A stretch of 34,734 nucleotides of DNA from Limnohabitans planktonicus II-D5 (GTDB lineage Bacteria; Pseudomonadota; Gammaproteobacteria; Burkholderiales; Burkholderiaceae_C), in NCBI RefSeq assembly GCF_001270065.2, contig NZ_LFYT02000039.1, positions 1 to 34,734 on the forward strand, read 5' to 3'. Of this stretch, positions 25,704-32,540 are shown piece by piece. A model generated the notes under the pieces. That model had not been told where the DNA came from and did no database searches. It saw nothing but the letters and a program-made list of their open reading frames with translations. Made by a program: the position numbers and the translations under genes. Each line of letters opens with the position of its first letter. Positions within the stretch are counted from its first letter, which is position 1.

Positions 25704-26789
25704 TCATCGCAGGTACGTTTGCAAAACAGGCTTGTACTTGTTTGCCAGGCCTTCGTAAGAGAATTGTTGCTGCAAGGCCAGACCCGCCAGATTGCGTCCT
25801 GTTCGGGACTTTTCCCGGGCTTCGTGCAAGCGCTTCAAGGCGTGGGTTTCATCGGGCTCGGCCCACCAGCTTTTGACCGTGAGGTTAGGGTAGTCGTGGG
25901 CCTTGACTTCTGAGCGGGTCCAGTTGACCAGCAGGGTGTTTTCGGCTGTCACAAAATCTTGAGGCCCTGAAAAATCCGTGCACACCAGATACAGGCCGTT
26001 TTGCAGCGCTTCAACCAGGGTGCGGCCAAAACCTTCACTGCGATGCAGGGACAAATAGCAATCAGAACTGGCGTAAAGATCGCTTAATTCACTGGGCTCC
26101 AAGGTGTCTTTGATCACTTTGATGCGAGGGTGCCGGGGCAGCCAGTTCAAGGCATCTGGCCCCATGTTTTGCCACCGGCTGATTTTGAGGATGAGGTAGG
26201 CATCAGGACAGGTTTGGGCCATTTCCAGAAAAACCCGCAGCACTGCCTGCGGGTTTTTTCTTTGCAGTGTCGAATGCAGGTCGAACATATACAGTGACAC
26301 GAAAGCATGGGCCGGGATTTTGAGCTTCTTCCTGAAGTCCACGCCCCGGCCAGCTTGTTGCACGACAGGCAAGGGCAGTGCCAAAGTGAGTTGTCGCGAT
26401 TGGGCAAAAAAGGCTTGTTGCACAAATCGGGTGGGGCACCAGATGTGGTCCATCAACTGGAGTGCAGGGACTTGATCGGCAGGAAAGTCCGGAAGTTCCC
26501 AGAGAAAATAGCCCACCTTTTTTTGGGGCTGTGTGAGCAGTTTGGGATGCAGGCGAACCAGTCGTTCACACTCCGTGGCGGCCATGAAAAAAATGCTGGT
26601 GGCGTGGTCTTGTGTGGTCATGTGCCGCCATGAAACTTGCACGCGGCCTTGAACATCGGTGGGCACATCGATGACCGAAAAAGCAATGCCCAGGTGGTCG
26701 AGCATGGCCGCAAAAGTACGCAAATCCTCACCCAGTCCCATGGGTGAAGTGGCGTAGCCTACAAGATTGAATCCGGGGGGGGCACTCAT
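25704..26789 (-). CDS. GT4-family glycosyltransferase (short paralogue)
   Basis: A 361-residue GT-B enzyme on the minus strand. The N-terminus has GFNLVGYATSPMGLGEDLR (residues 6-24), then GYFLWELPDFP. The nucleotide-sugar site is LSLHRSEGFGRTLVEAL, with E-x7-E (EGFGRTLVE) near residue 253. It is paralogous to the catalytic part of the 19775-21790 protein but lacks its long N-terminal extension. ATG at 26789 is the only start placing the GT4 N-domain correctly. It is convergent with ugd across the repeat array and divergent from the gene at 26867. Probably cytosolic; donor unknown. Confidence 0.9.
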   Translation of the reverse strand: MSAPPGFNLVGYATSPMGLGEDLRTFAAMLDHLGIAFSVIDVPTDVQGRVQVSWRHMTTQDHATSIFFMAATECERLVRLHPKLLTQPQKKVGYFLWELPDFPADQVPALQLMDHIWCPTRFVQQAFFAQSRQLTLALPLPVVQQAGRGVDFRKKLKIPAHAFVSLYMFDLHSTLQRKNPQAVLRVFLEMAQTCPDAYLILKISRWQNMGPDALNWLPRHPRIKVIKDTLEPSELSDLYASSDCYLSLHRSEGFGRTLVEALQNGLYLVCTDFSGPQDFVTAENTLLVNWTRSEVKAHDYPNLTVKSWWAEPDETHALKRLHEAREKSRTGRNLAGLALQQQFSYEGLANKYKPVLQTYLR

Positions 26790-26810
26790 ATGGGAAGTGT
26801 AGGTTTAAAC

Positions 26811-26841
26811 TTGTAAATTCCAGAATCAATGCCTGCATAAA
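26811..26841 (+). promoter_or_regulatory. Possible promoter with inverted repeat in the divergent gap
   Basis: TTGTAA (26811-26816) and CATAAA (26836-26841) are spaced 19 bases apart in the 77-base gap between divergent genes. CCTGCA (26832-26837) and TGCAGG (26846-26851) form an inverted repeat overlapping the -10 candidate, a plausible operator or leader hairpin. Weak evidence. Confidence 0.25.
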
Positions 26842-26854
26842 GTTTTGCAGGTGC

Positions 26855-26859
26855 AGGAG
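26855..26859 (+). promoter_or_regulatory. Ribosome binding site for a TTG start at 26867
   Basis: AGGAG lies 7 bases before TTG 26867. No in-frame ATG lies near the beginning of the lysine-rich N-terminus. Confidence 0.7.
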
Positions 26860-26866
26860 AACAAAA

Positions 26867-28090
26867 TTGGCGACATCCAAGAAAAAAAATGCGGTCAAAC
26901 CTGTGGCTCAAAAAACTTTAAGCCCAGGCAAGACGCCCTCCAAACCGGTATCTGGTAAGCCCGCAGCGGCTGAACCCGTAAAGCCTGTGACGCAAGGTGC
27001 GGTGCCGGATCATGCAGCCGCGCTTGCCATGCCAAGCCCAAATGCAGTCAGCGTCTCTGCGATCAATTCTCTCGCCCCCGGGTCAGCGCCAGTAGCGGCG
27101 CCAGCTCAAGTTGCAGAGGATGAAAAGACCAGCACGCCCGATTTGCCTGAAGCTTCAGGGCCCAAGCCAGAGGTGGAAGCTCAACTGGAGCGCAAGTTGT
27201 CGCAAGAGCCACCGCGTGCATTGAATTCACCGATCAGGATTTTCCAGATTTACTTTGAGGGTTGGCAGCGGGAATTGCTGGACCCGGCTTTCTATCCGCT
27301 GGACAACAGCCGCAATTCATCGGAACTGATGGAGTTCAATGTCTTCGAGCAATTGCAGCGCAATGCAGCGACACAGGGTGTCGAACTTTGGGGTGCGCTG
27401 TCCTGGCGATTTGCAGAAAAGACCGGCATGCAAGGTGCTGAATTGGTCAAACAGATTGTGGACCACCCGGGCTATGACGTTTATTTTTGCAATCCACATC
27501 CCAATAACGAGGCCATTTATCACAACATGTGGGTGCAAGGGGAGGTGTCACATCCTCAATTCCTAGAATTGGTTCGACTGTTCTATGCAGCCGCAGGTTT
27601 GGATGACAAAGAGTTGACTGCCATTGAGCCTTCGAGCAATTTTTCAGCGGCCAATTATTTCGTCGCGTCCCAGAAGTTTTGGAGTTTGTTCATACCGTTT
27701 GTCAAACGGGTCTTGGTGACGGCAGACAAGCGATTGGACCCCAAAATTCGGGATCTGATTCACTCCAAAGTGGCTGATGACAAGGCTTTGCATGCGGGGG
27801 CGACCTACATCCCGTTCATTGTGGAGCGTTTGTTCATGGTGTTCATGCGCAGCGAAGGCAAGGGGCTCAAGGCTTACAAAGTGGCTTTGCCCGAGCGGGA
27901 ACGGGAATTGAATGTTCACCTGAAATTGTTGCGCGAGATGAAAGATGTGGCGCATAAAACCCAGTCCGCCTGGTTGGCTGCCTGTTGGGTCAACTACCGT
28001 AACCTGTACTTGAGTCAGACCAATGGCAAGGCTTGGTGTGAAAAGTACTTGCGTGCCATCACGCCGATTGAAGTCAAATTTGGCTCTTGA
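26867..28090 (+). CDS. Protein with Lys/Pro/Ala-rich N-terminus and conserved glycan-locus domain
   Basis: A 407-residue protein from TTG. Residues 1 to about 115 are low-complexity, Lys/Pro/Ala/Val-rich, without a signal peptide. Residues about 121-405 form a globular domain: IRIFQIYFEGWQRELLDPAF, AFYPLDNSRNSSELMEF, LSWRFAEKTGMQGAELV, YDVYFCNPHPNNEAIYHNMW and SNFSAANYFVASQKFWSLF. I recall similar sequences in proteobacterial polysaccharide and glycosyltransferase proteins but cannot name a family. A glycosyltransferase-like fold is possible: the YDVYFCNPHP and NYFVASQKFW blocks recall sugar-acting enzymes of the GT32 type. The last base of its TGA stop is at 28090, inside the terminus of the downstream repeat element. 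Function not assigned. Confidence 0.8.
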   Translation: MATSKKKNAVKPVAQKTLSPGKTPSKPVSGKPAAAEPVKPVTQGAVPDHAAALAMPSPNAVSVSAINSLAPGSAPVAAPAQVAEDEKTSTPDLPEASGPKPEVEAQLERKLSQEPPRALNSPIRIFQIYFEGWQRELLDPAFYPLDNSRNSSELMEFNVFEQLQRNAATQGVELWGALSWRFAEKTGMQGAELVKQIVDHPGYDVYFCNPHPNNEAIYHNMWVQGEVSHPQFLELVRLFYAAAGLDDKELTAIEPSSNFSAANYFVASQKFWSLFIPFVKRVLVTADKRLDPKIRDLIHSKVADDKALHAGATYIPFIVERLFMVFMRSEGKGLKAYKVALPERERELNVHLKLLREMKDVAHKTQSAWLAACWVNYRNLYLSQTNGKAWCEKYLRAITPIEVKFGS

Positions 28091-28368
28091 TTCGGCCCGG
28101 TGAAGTTTTCAATGCTCAAAGAGGTTGTAGGTCGGCGGTCGAAGACCCCGACAGGGGCCTGTGCCGAAATCCATCATGTCCGACTCTGCGAGTGGCGACC
28201 TGCGAGGTGACATGTCTCACGCATTTCAAACTTCAGCGTGCCGGAACCATAGGTCGGCATCGTCAGATCGGACACTGCGGACTTCGGCTCAGGCTGCAAG
28301 CTTGCTCTGTCGCCAGCGACCTACGGGGTGAAGTTGCAAGTGTTTCAAACTTCAGTGTGCCGAATCAA
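28087..28368 (+). mobile_element. MITE-like element with perfect 10-bp ends and two REP-pair units
   Basis: The left end TTGATTCGGC (28087-28096) is the exact inverse of the right end GCCGAATCAA (28359-28368). The similarity continues inward, with gaps, through TGAAGTTT on both sides. The first unit (GTAGGTCGG near 28115 to CGACCTGC near 28203) matches the 124-bp family. The second, about 28247-28350, is diverged and related to the copy at 6706. No transposase is encoded, so movement would need an enzyme supplied in trans. It fills the gap between two plus-strand genes. Confidence 0.85.
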
Positions 28369-28416
28369 TAATTTCGGCATTGGGGCCGTTGGGCCGTTGT
28401 GAAATAGGGGTGGTGT

Positions 28417-29283
28417 ATGAGTTTCTTGTCTTCGTTGTTTGGGAAAAAAAGTCCTACGCCTATGGTGCCCGCGATGGAGCAGCCAGAGAAAGAGCCTGCA
28501 CCGTTTCCGGTCGAGGCAGCGGTGGCTCAGGTCCAGGCGCAATTGAGGGAGGCGGCCAAGGGTGATTTGCAAGACGCCGCTGGCATCTTGGCTGGTTTTA
28601 CTGGCACGCCTGCACCAGTGCCAGAGCCCGCACCAGCGCCAGCGCCCAAGCCAGCGCCAGAGCCCAAGCCAGCGCCAGAGCCCAAGCCAGCGCCAGAGCC
28701 CAAGCCAGCGGCAGAGCCCAAGCCAGCGCCAGAGACCACACCAACCCCAGAGACCACACCAACCCCTGAACCAACGCCAACACCTGAACCAACGCCAGCA
28801 CCCGCACCCGCACCCGCACAGCTTGTTGATAAGCCTGCGGTGCCGGCTATCGGTAGAGATGAAGTGATCGCGGCATATCGCTTGTTCTTGCGGCGTGATC
28901 CGGAATCAGAAGCGGTCATTGCGCCGCGCCTGGGCATGTCGCGAGAAAATTTGCTGAGCACTTTTGTCATGTCGCCGGAATTTTTGCAAAGACCCGAGCA
29001 CGTCAAACTTTTGTTGGAGGTGGCAACGTCCATTGAAGTGCGCAAGAAAATTCCAGACAATTTAGTCGGGATGCCATCGGTCACAGAGGGCGATATTGAG
29101 GCTGCAAAAAGAATTTTCTGGCCAGAGCCGCAGGCCCAGCCTTTGGAGCCTTTGCCCGGACAGTCAGCAGAGCAGGCCTTGGCGCAGATGATGCGTTCTG
29201 AGCATTTTCAAAAAAACGAGTTCAATGCCAAATTGGTGACCGTCGTCGCTGGACAAATCATTGAGCGTTTGAGTAAAAAGTAG
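28417..29283 (+). CDS. Pro/Ala/Glu-rich linker protein with DUF4214-like domain
   Basis: A 288-residue protein. Residues 1-65 are variable (MSFLSSLFGKKSPTP start, then an amphipathic stretch AAVAQVQAQLREAAKG). Residues about 68-135 are a PAPEPK-type linker encoded by 18-bp repeats. Residues about 142-190 resemble DUF4214 (IGRDEVIAAYRLFLRRDPES and FVMSPEFLQRPE), like the N-terminus of the methyltransferase at 18775. The C-terminal about 95 residues are helical and unassigned. No signal peptide or membrane span is evident. The start has AGGGGTGG about 4 bases upstream. A tether or scaffold linking glycan-modifying proteins is a guess from the architecture. Confidence 0.82.
   Translation: MSFLSSLFGKKSPTPMVPAMEQPEKEPAPFPVEAAVAQVQAQLREAAKGDLQDAAGILAGFTGTPAPVPEPAPAPAPKPAPEPKPAPEPKPAPEPKPAAEPKPAPETTPTPETTPTPEPTPTPEPTPAPAPAPAQLVDKPAVPAIGRDEVIAAYRLFLRRDPESEAVIAPRLGMSRENLLSTFVMSPEFLQRPEHVKLLLEVATSIEVRKKIPDNLVGMPSVTEGDIEAAKRIFWPEPQAQPLEPLPGQSAEQALAQMMRSEHFQKNEFNAKLVTVVAGQIIERLSKK
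28651..28794 (+). repeat. 18-bp in-frame minisatellite (8 copies)
   Basis: Eight 18-base units, the first three identical (CCAGCGCCAGAGCCCAAG) and later ones progressively diverged towards ACACCA and ACGCCA versions. They encode six-residue PAPEPK or PTPEPT units. Copy-number change would lengthen or shorten the linker without shifting the frame. Confidence 0.95.
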
Positions 29284-29285
29284 GT

Positions 29286-29301
29286 GCCCCGCCCTCGGGG
29301 C
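29286..29301 (+). terminator. Possible hairpin terminator after the linker-protein gene
   Basis: GCCCCG-CCCT-CGGGGC forms a six-base GC stem two bases after the TAG stop. No U-tract follows, so it is at best a weak or factor-assisted terminator. Confidence 0.35.
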
Positions 29302-29336
29302 GATGTCTGGTGGACTGTGAGGCTCCAACGCGGCGA

Positions 29337-29349
29337 GGGAGCAGCTCCC
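29337..29349. repeat. GGGAGC palindrome, unrelated REP-like motif
   Basis: GGGAGC-A-GCTCCC is a near-perfect palindrome. Read on the minus strand with the preceding bases it begins TTTTGTGGGAGC, resembling the core of REP sequences known from Pseudomonas. It differs from the GTAG family in this window. Confidence 0.45.
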
Positions 29350-29362
29350 ACAAAAAAGCGCT

Positions 29363-29387
29363 CATGCAAACATCAGCGTGCCTGATC
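29363..29387 (+). repeat. Solo right end of a REP-pair element
   Basis: ATGCAAACATCAGCGTGCCTGATC closely matches the right terminus at 30261-30284 (TTTCAAACTTCAGCGTGCC then GGATC). It abuts, and shares GATC with, the left end of the next array. Probably the scar of a neighbouring element lost by recombination. Confidence 0.6.
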
Positions 29388-30285
29388 TGTGAAGTTTTCG
29401 ATGCTTAAAGATGTTGTAGGTCGGCGGTCGAAGACCCCGACATGGGCCTGCGGCGAAACCCATCATGTCAGACTCTGCGAGTACCGACCTACGAGCTGAC
29501 ATCGCTCACCCGTTTCAAACTTCAATGCGCAAAGATGTTGCAGGTCGGCGGTCGAAGACCCCGACATGGGCCTGCGGCGAAACCAAAAATGTCGGACTCT
29601 GCGAGTACCGACCTACAAGATGACATCCCTCACCAGTCTCAAACTTCAATGCGCAAAGATGTTGTAGGTCGGTGGTCGAAGACCCCGACATGGGCCTGCG
29701 GCGAAACCAAACATTTCGGACTCTGCGAGTACCGACCTACGAGATGACATCGCTCACCCGTTTCAAACTTCAATGCTCAAAGATGTTGAAGGTCGGCGGT
29801 CGAGGACCCCGACAAGGGCCTGCGGCGAAACCAAAAATGTCGGACTCTGCGAGTACCGACCTACGAGATGACATCGCTCACCCGTTTCAAACTTGAATGC
29901 TCAAAGATGTTGTAGGTCGGCGGTCGAAGACCCCGACATGTGCCTGTGCCGAAACCAAACATACATGTCGGACTCGGCGAGTACCGACCTACGAGCTGAC
30001 ATCGCTCACCCGTTTCAAACTTGAATGCTCAAAGATGTTGTAGGTCGGCGGTCGAAGACCCTGACATGGGCCTGCGGCGAAACCAACCATGTCGGACTCT
30101 GCGAGTACCGACCTACGAGGTGACATCGCTCACCCGTTTCAAACTTCAATGCGCAAAGATGTTGTAGGTCGGCGGTCGAGGACTCCGACATGGGCCTGCG
30201 GCGAAACCCATCATGTCGGACTCTGCGAGTAACGAACTACGAGATGACATGTCTCATACATTTCAAACTTCAGCGTGCCGGATCA
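29384..30285 (+). repeat. Array of seven REP-pair units, 124-bp period
   Basis: The unit landmark AAAGATGTT occurs at 29407, 29531, 29655, 29779, 29903, 30031 and 30155. Spacing is 124 bases except one of 128, caused by a 4-base duplication (CATACATG, near 29959). Each unit reads GTAGGTCGG, two facing hairpins, CCGACCTAC, then a spacer ending TTTCAAACTT. The left end has a shortened terminus (GATC-TGTGAAGTTTTC); the right end CAGCGTGCCGGATCA (30271-30285) is complete. Apparent open frames inside are by-products of the repeat. It lies between convergent genes, and its last three bases supply the stop codon of the minus-strand protease. Confidence 0.93.
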
Positions 30286-31128
30286 CTGAGGAATCGTTTG
30301 GGGGGCAGCGATGGGGCTGGCGCCTCTGGCGATGATGGACACGACGGAGTTGTGTGTTTGTTCGTAGAGCTGATAAGGCCTCAACACGGTGCTCAGCGAC
30401 AGGTTTTGCTGTCTGACCGTGACAGGTGTCGTTTGCAAAAACTGGATCAGAAGTGAAGAGCGCAGTGCGTAGTTGACGTTGACCAGCAGGTCCTGTGTGC
30501 GCTCTGCGATTTTTGGGGTGTTGAGCTTGCGTTGCACCATGCCCACCACCGTGCCATCTGGCCCGAGCACCGGGCCCCCCGAATTGCCTTGCGAGACTTC
30601 GGCACTGATTTGCATGAACCCGCTCTCGGTGTTGTTGGAGTTTTCGTTGCGATAGCCGTTGATGATGCCTTGGGTGATTTTTTTGCTCATGCCCTGAATG
30701 CGAGGTTGCGGGTAGCCAATCACGCTGACCTCCAGGCCCAGGGGGACTTGTGTGCCGGGGTACAAGGCCAGTGGCGGCAGTTCGATGCGGGCTTTGAGCA
30801 AGGCCAGGTCCAACACGGCGTCAGTTTGCAGCACTTGCGCCAGTGCCCAGCGCGGCTGACCAGCGGAGTTGTGTCCCACCGGGCCGACCAGCACGCTGGT
30901 GCGGCCTTTGACCACATGCAACGCCGTCAGAACGTAACCTTCGCTGACCACAAAGCCGGTGCCCCAACTCACGGCTTGTGCCGCCGGTAGGGTGGCAGAT
31001 GGGGGAGGAGGAGGGGGGACTTCGCTGTCTTGCGCGTGGCTAACGCAAGGCATCGTCAGCAGTGCGCACAGCCACAGGGCGACGCTGCGACCTGATGCTT
31101 GGTGCCAGCGGTTCCGTATGGGTGTCAT
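30283..31128 (-). CDS. Exported trypsin-like serine protease (no PDZ domain)
   Basis: A 281-residue protein from ATG 31128; ATG 31146 would add six residues. A longer open frame reaches 31680, but that part lies opposite the divergent gene and would bury the signal peptide. The signal peptide runs from MTPIRNRWHQ to a hydrophobic stretch (VALWLCALLTMPCVSHA) with likely cleavage before QD. A proline run follows (PPPPPP, 38-43). The chymotrypsin-fold domain has His71 (VLTALHVV), Asp107 (LDLALL) and Ser183 (QGNSGGP). HtrA-like motifs GTGFVVSEGYVLTA and IGYPQP are present, but no PDZ domain follows. It may process or turn over surface proteins in the periplasm. The TGA stop lies inside the repeat-array terminus. 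Confidence 0.9.
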   Translation of the reverse strand: MTPIRNRWHQASGRSVALWLCALLTMPCVSHAQDSEVPPPPPPSATLPAAQAVSWGTGFVVSEGYVLTALHVVKGRTSVLVGPVGHNSAGQPRWALAQVLQTDAVLDLALLKARIELPPLALYPGTQVPLGLEVSVIGYPQPRIQGMSKKITQGIINGYRNENSNNTESGFMQISAEVSQGNSGGPVLGPDGTVVGMVQRKLNTPKIAERTQDLLVNVNYALRSSLLIQFLQTTPVTVRQQNLSLSTVLRPYQLYEQTHNSVVSIIARGASPIAAPQTIPQ

Positions 31129-31229
31129 GAGCAAGGTCAAAGGCATGAAATCAGTCGGTTGGCAAGGGGTAAACTTGTCTGCAATGTACACATTTCTGGT
31201 TCCACTCAGGATTTTGGGGCTTCGCTGCC

Positions 31230-31236
31230 GGGGAGG
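31230..31236 (+). promoter_or_regulatory. Ribosome binding site for a GTG start at 31243
   Basis: GGGGAGG lies 6 bases before GTG 31243. This start removes a 48-residue in-frame extension that would run back into the divergent protease gene. Confidence 0.75.
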
Positions 31237-31242
31237 TCGTTT

Positions 31243-31881
31243 GTGCAATCGCTCTTGATCGACGCGCGTGAACTGGCTCAAGAAGCGCCCAGGCTGGTCA
31301 GTGCCGGGCCATTGATGGTGATGCCGTGCACCGATGTGCAGGCGGCCCAGCGGGCCATGGACCTGGCATGTTCTCGCGCCCAAACTGATGGCTTGATGGT
31401 GGCGGTGCTCGATGTAGATCGCATGGGCTTTGTGGACGTAGCCAATCAGGTGTTTCGGGCCTCTCAAAGCCCATGGTTTGGTTATCTGGCCCAAGATGCT
31501 TTTGCTGGCCGGGACTGGATGGCCCTGGCGCTGCGTGCTTTGCAAAAACCTTCTGCCGCACTGCTGGGCTTTAACGACGGCAAGTGGCATGGTCAATTGG
31601 CATCGTTTGGTCTGGCCTCGCGGGCTTGGGCGCAAACGGTGTACGGGGGGGATTTGTTTTTTCCGGGTTACCGCAGCCACTTTGCCGATGTGGAGCTGAC
31701 TTTGGTGGCGCGCCAGCAGGGGGCTTATGTGTATGAACCCGACAGCGTGTTGATGGAAGTGGACTGGGGCAAGGACCGCGCCACGGTGCGTGCCGAAGAC
31801 CGCAGCTTGTTCAAGGCGCGTGCCCGCCAGGGCTTTGGGCAGCGCGTGACTGATCCTGCCTTGTTGGGTTTGTTTGCATGA
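31243..31881 (+). CDS. GT2-like (GT-A fold) glycosyltransferase, compact
   Basis: A 212-residue protein from GTG. The order of segments recalls a GT2-type enzyme: MVAVLDVDRMGFVDVANQVF, WFGYLAQDAFAGRDWMALAL (an acidic loop at the position of the usual DxD/nucleotide region), LASFGLASRAWAQTVYGG, FFPGYRSHFADVELTLVARQ (an ED-like DVELT catalytic-base region) and YVYEPDSVLMEVDWG. It is shorter than most GT2 domains and lacks a clear N-terminal nucleotide-binding strand, so activity is uncertain. It overlaps the next gene by 4 bases (ATGA), forming a coupled trio with the GT41-like gene. Confidence 0.78.
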   Translation: MQSLLIDARELAQEAPRLVSAGPLMVMPCTDVQAAQRAMDLACSRAQTDGLMVAVLDVDRMGFVDVANQVFRASQSPWFGYLAQDAFAGRDWMALALRALQKPSAALLGFNDGKWHGQLASFGLASRAWAQTVYGGDLFFPGYRSHFADVELTLVARQQGAYVYEPDSVLMEVDWGKDRATVRAEDRSLFKARARQGFGQRVTDPALLGLFA

Positions 31882-32540
31882 GCATCCGCCAGATCAATGC
31901 CAGTTATGTAACCGATGAGGACCGGGTGATGCTGCGCCTGACCACCTTGACCCATGAAGAGTATCGGCTGTGGCTCACGCGGGCGGTGGTGGGCGGCTTG
32001 ATGCAGCAGACCGAGGCACTGGCGGTGAAAAAACTGACACGCAACCACAAGGTGCAGCAGGCCCAGGCGGTGGCGCAATTGCAGCAACAGGCTTTGCAGC
32101 AAAACGCCAGCTACACCCAGTTTGAAGGGGCTTCGCGTTTGCCCTTGGGGGCCGATCCGGTGTTGGTCAAAGCCGTGCAGACGGGTTTGCAGGATGACGT
32201 GCCGCTGCTGTTGCTGCAATTGGCCAAAGGACAAAACCTCAGCCTGCGCCTGAGCGACGATTTGCTGGGCAAGATCCAGTTGCTGATGCACAAAATGAAC
32301 GATGCCGCCCGCTGGGCATTGCGTGTTTTGCCCACTGCTGGCTTGGCCACGCAGCCCGCGATGGATGATGAAGGGCGGGCAACCAAAGACCGGCTTCTTT
32401 CTCGCGGGGCGGCGATCGAAAACCCCGACATCAAGCCTGCACCAGGTCAGGCGGCATCGGCCCAAGCCCTGCCCGACCCAGACCCACTCGATGAACTCAC
32501 GCCCGGCGACAGTCTCCCGCGCAGAAAGTTGTTGCACTGA
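31878..32540 (+). CDS. Unrecognised protein coupled to glycosyltransferase genes
   Basis: A 220-residue protein of no family I recognise. It is largely helical: IRQINASYVTDEDRVMLRLT is followed by a Gln-rich helix (HKVQQAQAVAQLQQQALQQ, about 57-75) suited to coiled-coil pairing, then QLAKGQNLSLRLSDDLLGKI and a polar, disordered tail rich in Pro, Asp and Ala. No signal peptide or membrane segment. Its start overlaps the upstream gene by 4 bases and its stop overlaps the downstream start by 1 base (TGATG), so expression should be tightly coupled. It may be an accessory or partner of the flanking glycosyltransferases. Confidence 0.78.
   Translation: MSIRQINASYVTDEDRVMLRLTTLTHEEYRLWLTRAVVGGLMQQTEALAVKKLTRNHKVQQAQAVAQLQQQALQQNASYTQFEGASRLPLGADPVLVKAVQTGLQDDVPLLLLQLAKGQNLSLRLSDDLLGKIQLLMHKMNDAARWALRVLPTAGLATQPAMDDEGRATKDRLLSRGAAIENPDIKPAPGQAASAQALPDPDPLDELTPGDSLPRRKLLH

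Noticed and set aside
29442..30456. Several plus-strand open frames of about 75-100 codons in the repeat array
   Set aside because: They begin with the same GCGGCGAAACC-type repeat segment, repeat each other, have no ribosome binding sites and simply read through hairpin units.
31129..31680. N-terminal extension of the minus-strand protease up to 31680
   Set aside because: Would overlap the divergent GT2-like gene and bury a clear signal peptide; ATG 31128 is preferred.
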